A stretch of 6,406 bases of DNA from the NCBI GenBank assembly GCA_018674025.1, contig JABHBC010000269.1, positions 1 to 6,406 of the forward strand. The letters run 5' to 3'. The DNA comes from Flavobacteriaceae bacterium. Its GTDB lineage: Bacteria; Bacteroidota; Bacteroidia; Flavobacteriales; Flavobacteriaceae. Each line of letters begins with the position of its first letter. Positions within the stretch are counted from its first letter, which is position 1. The position numbers and the translations under genes were made by a program. The notes beneath the pieces were generated by a model. The model had not been told where the DNA came from. It was given only the letters and a program-made list of their open reading frames with translations, and made no database searches. Shown here in pieces: positions 5,625-6,406 of the stretch.

Positions 5625-6406
5625 CAGAAACTAAAACATTATCTAACTCGTATGTTGCAGAGCCAGACGATGTAGAAGTATATTTAAAAGCTATATATAA
5701 GTTTTGACCTGCAGCAGCAGAAACATCCAAGTCTCCAGAATCAGTCCATGAAGACCAGCTTCCTGTATCTGTATCTAAAACTGCATCCAACTGAGTCCAT
5801 GATGAATCACTTGGGTCTCCACCAGTATAATTAGTTGTCATAAAGACTTCTAATGCTGGTCCACCATATCTAACCACAGTTTGAAAATTTAGCTTCACAA
5901 TTGAAAGACCTGTTAAATCAATTGGATTCGAAATAAGCCAGTCTTCATTTACAACATTTCCTCCAGCATATCCAGAAATTCGAGCGCTTGGTGCTGGATT
6001 ACCATAAGGAGTTATTCCCCAGACTTGCTCACCTTCAACACTAAATTGAGTCCAATTATCTAAATTATTTGAAGAAAAGTTATCTGAAAATAATGGATCG
6101 CACCTTGCTCCATCAAAATTAATGTCATCAATATTATTTAGGGCCAAAACTCTATCATCTCCATTATAGCTTTTTGTCACAATTCCTGATATAGATCCCT
6201 TACCATCTGTTGGTAATAATCGATCTTGAAAACTAGCAAATGCACTTGTTTCTACTTTGATAGAACCTGAATCCTCACAACTCTCTAAATCTCTTAAAGA
6301 ATCATAATCATCAGATGGATCGACAAAAGTAAGTCCACTATATGCAACAGGAAATTGAGTATCATTAGCCTGAATAAATAATCCTATATGAGAGTCATTA
6401 ATTTGA
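5617..6406 (-). CDS. Surface protein with DUF5689 (end) and choice-of-anchor J domains (5' end outside window)
   Basis: The C-terminal 262 residues of a larger protein. The frame is open from the stop at 5617 to the window edge, so the GTG at 6180 is not the true start. Reading inward, the first roughly 80 residues match the end of a DUF5689 domain (VETSAFASFQDRLLPTDGKG, then SISGIVTKSYNGDDRVLALN). The rest is a choice-of-anchor J domain: FSDNFSSNNLDNWTQFS, NEDWLISNPIDLTG, ALEVFMTTNYTGGDPSDSSW and the closing ATYELDNVLVSG. This pairing is common in Flavobacteriia cell-envelope proteins, usually lipoproteins, often near polysaccharide- or protein-uptake genes; the exact role is unknown. No T9SS sorting domain follows the anchor-J domain, so anchoring should be through the missing N-terminus. 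The stop overlaps the start of the Kazal lipoprotein gene by eight bases, indicating one transcript. Confidence 0.85.
   Translation of the reverse strand, partial: QINDSHIGLFIQANDTQFPVAYSGLTFVDPSDDYDSLRDLESCEDSGSIKVETSAFASFQDRLLPTDGKGSISGIVTKSYNGDDRVLALNNIDDINFDGARCDPLFSDNFSSNNLDNWTQFSVEGEQVWGITPYGNPAPSARISGYAGGNVVNEDWLISNPIDLTGLSIVKLNFQTVVRYGGPALEVFMTTNYTGGDPSDSSWTQLDAVLDTDTGSWSSWTDSGDLDVSAAAGQNLYIAFKYTSTSSGSATYELDNVLVSGE

Noticed and set aside
6178..6180. GTG as the start of the anchor-J protein
   Set aside because: The frame continues upstream without a stop to base 6406 and encodes recognisable DUF5689 sequence, so this codon is an internal valine.

Overview
The window looks like AT-rich chromosomal DNA of a marine- or soil-type Bacteroidota, most likely Flavobacteriia/Flavobacteriaceae. 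Four things point there: a type B type IX secretion (T9SS) C-terminal sorting domain, a PorP/SprF-family outer-membrane protein, Flavobacteriia-type domains (choice-of-anchor L, choice-of-anchor J, DUF5689), and A-rich start regions without Shine-Dalgarno sequences. No tRNA, rRNA, CRISPR array, insertion sequence or phage gene is visible.

Left part (1-4909, plus strand): a compact three-gene operon. It begins with the 3' part of a large cell-surface protein (PPANDNC-type repeat, choice-of-anchor L domain, two Ig-like domains, type B sorting domain). A PorP/SprF-like outer-membrane barrel gene follows after 19 bp, and then, after 21 bp, a gene for an OmpA-family periplasmic protein (TPR-like helices, PD40 propeller, Ig-like linker, OmpA peptidoglycan-binding domain). 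A strong intrinsic terminator closes the operon. The layout matches the known pattern of a T9SS type B cargo encoded beside its own PorP/SprF partner. The likely arrangement is adhesin outside, barrel in the outer membrane, and OmpA protein tying the assembly to peptidoglycan.

Middle part (4910-5385, plus strand): a small ASCH-domain protein of the YhfF type. Its credible ATG lies just past the terminator; the longer GTG-started frame would begin inside the terminator hairpin.

Right part (5394-6406, minus strand): two overlapping genes converge on the ASCH gene. The upstream one is a 5'-truncated surface protein with the end of a DUF5689 domain followed by a choice-of-anchor J domain; its frame stays open to the window edge. 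Its stop codon lies inside the first codons of a 76-residue lipoprotein that carries a single Kazal-type protease-inhibitor domain and a GTG start. The Kazal lipoprotein has acidic residues right after the lipidated cysteine, which suggests export to the cell surface.

Nothing here is clearly a wholly new system. The most unusual item is the tiny, translationally coupled, probably surface-exposed Kazal inhibitor lipoprotein beside a DUF5689/anchor-J protein, convergent with a T9SS adhesin cassette.
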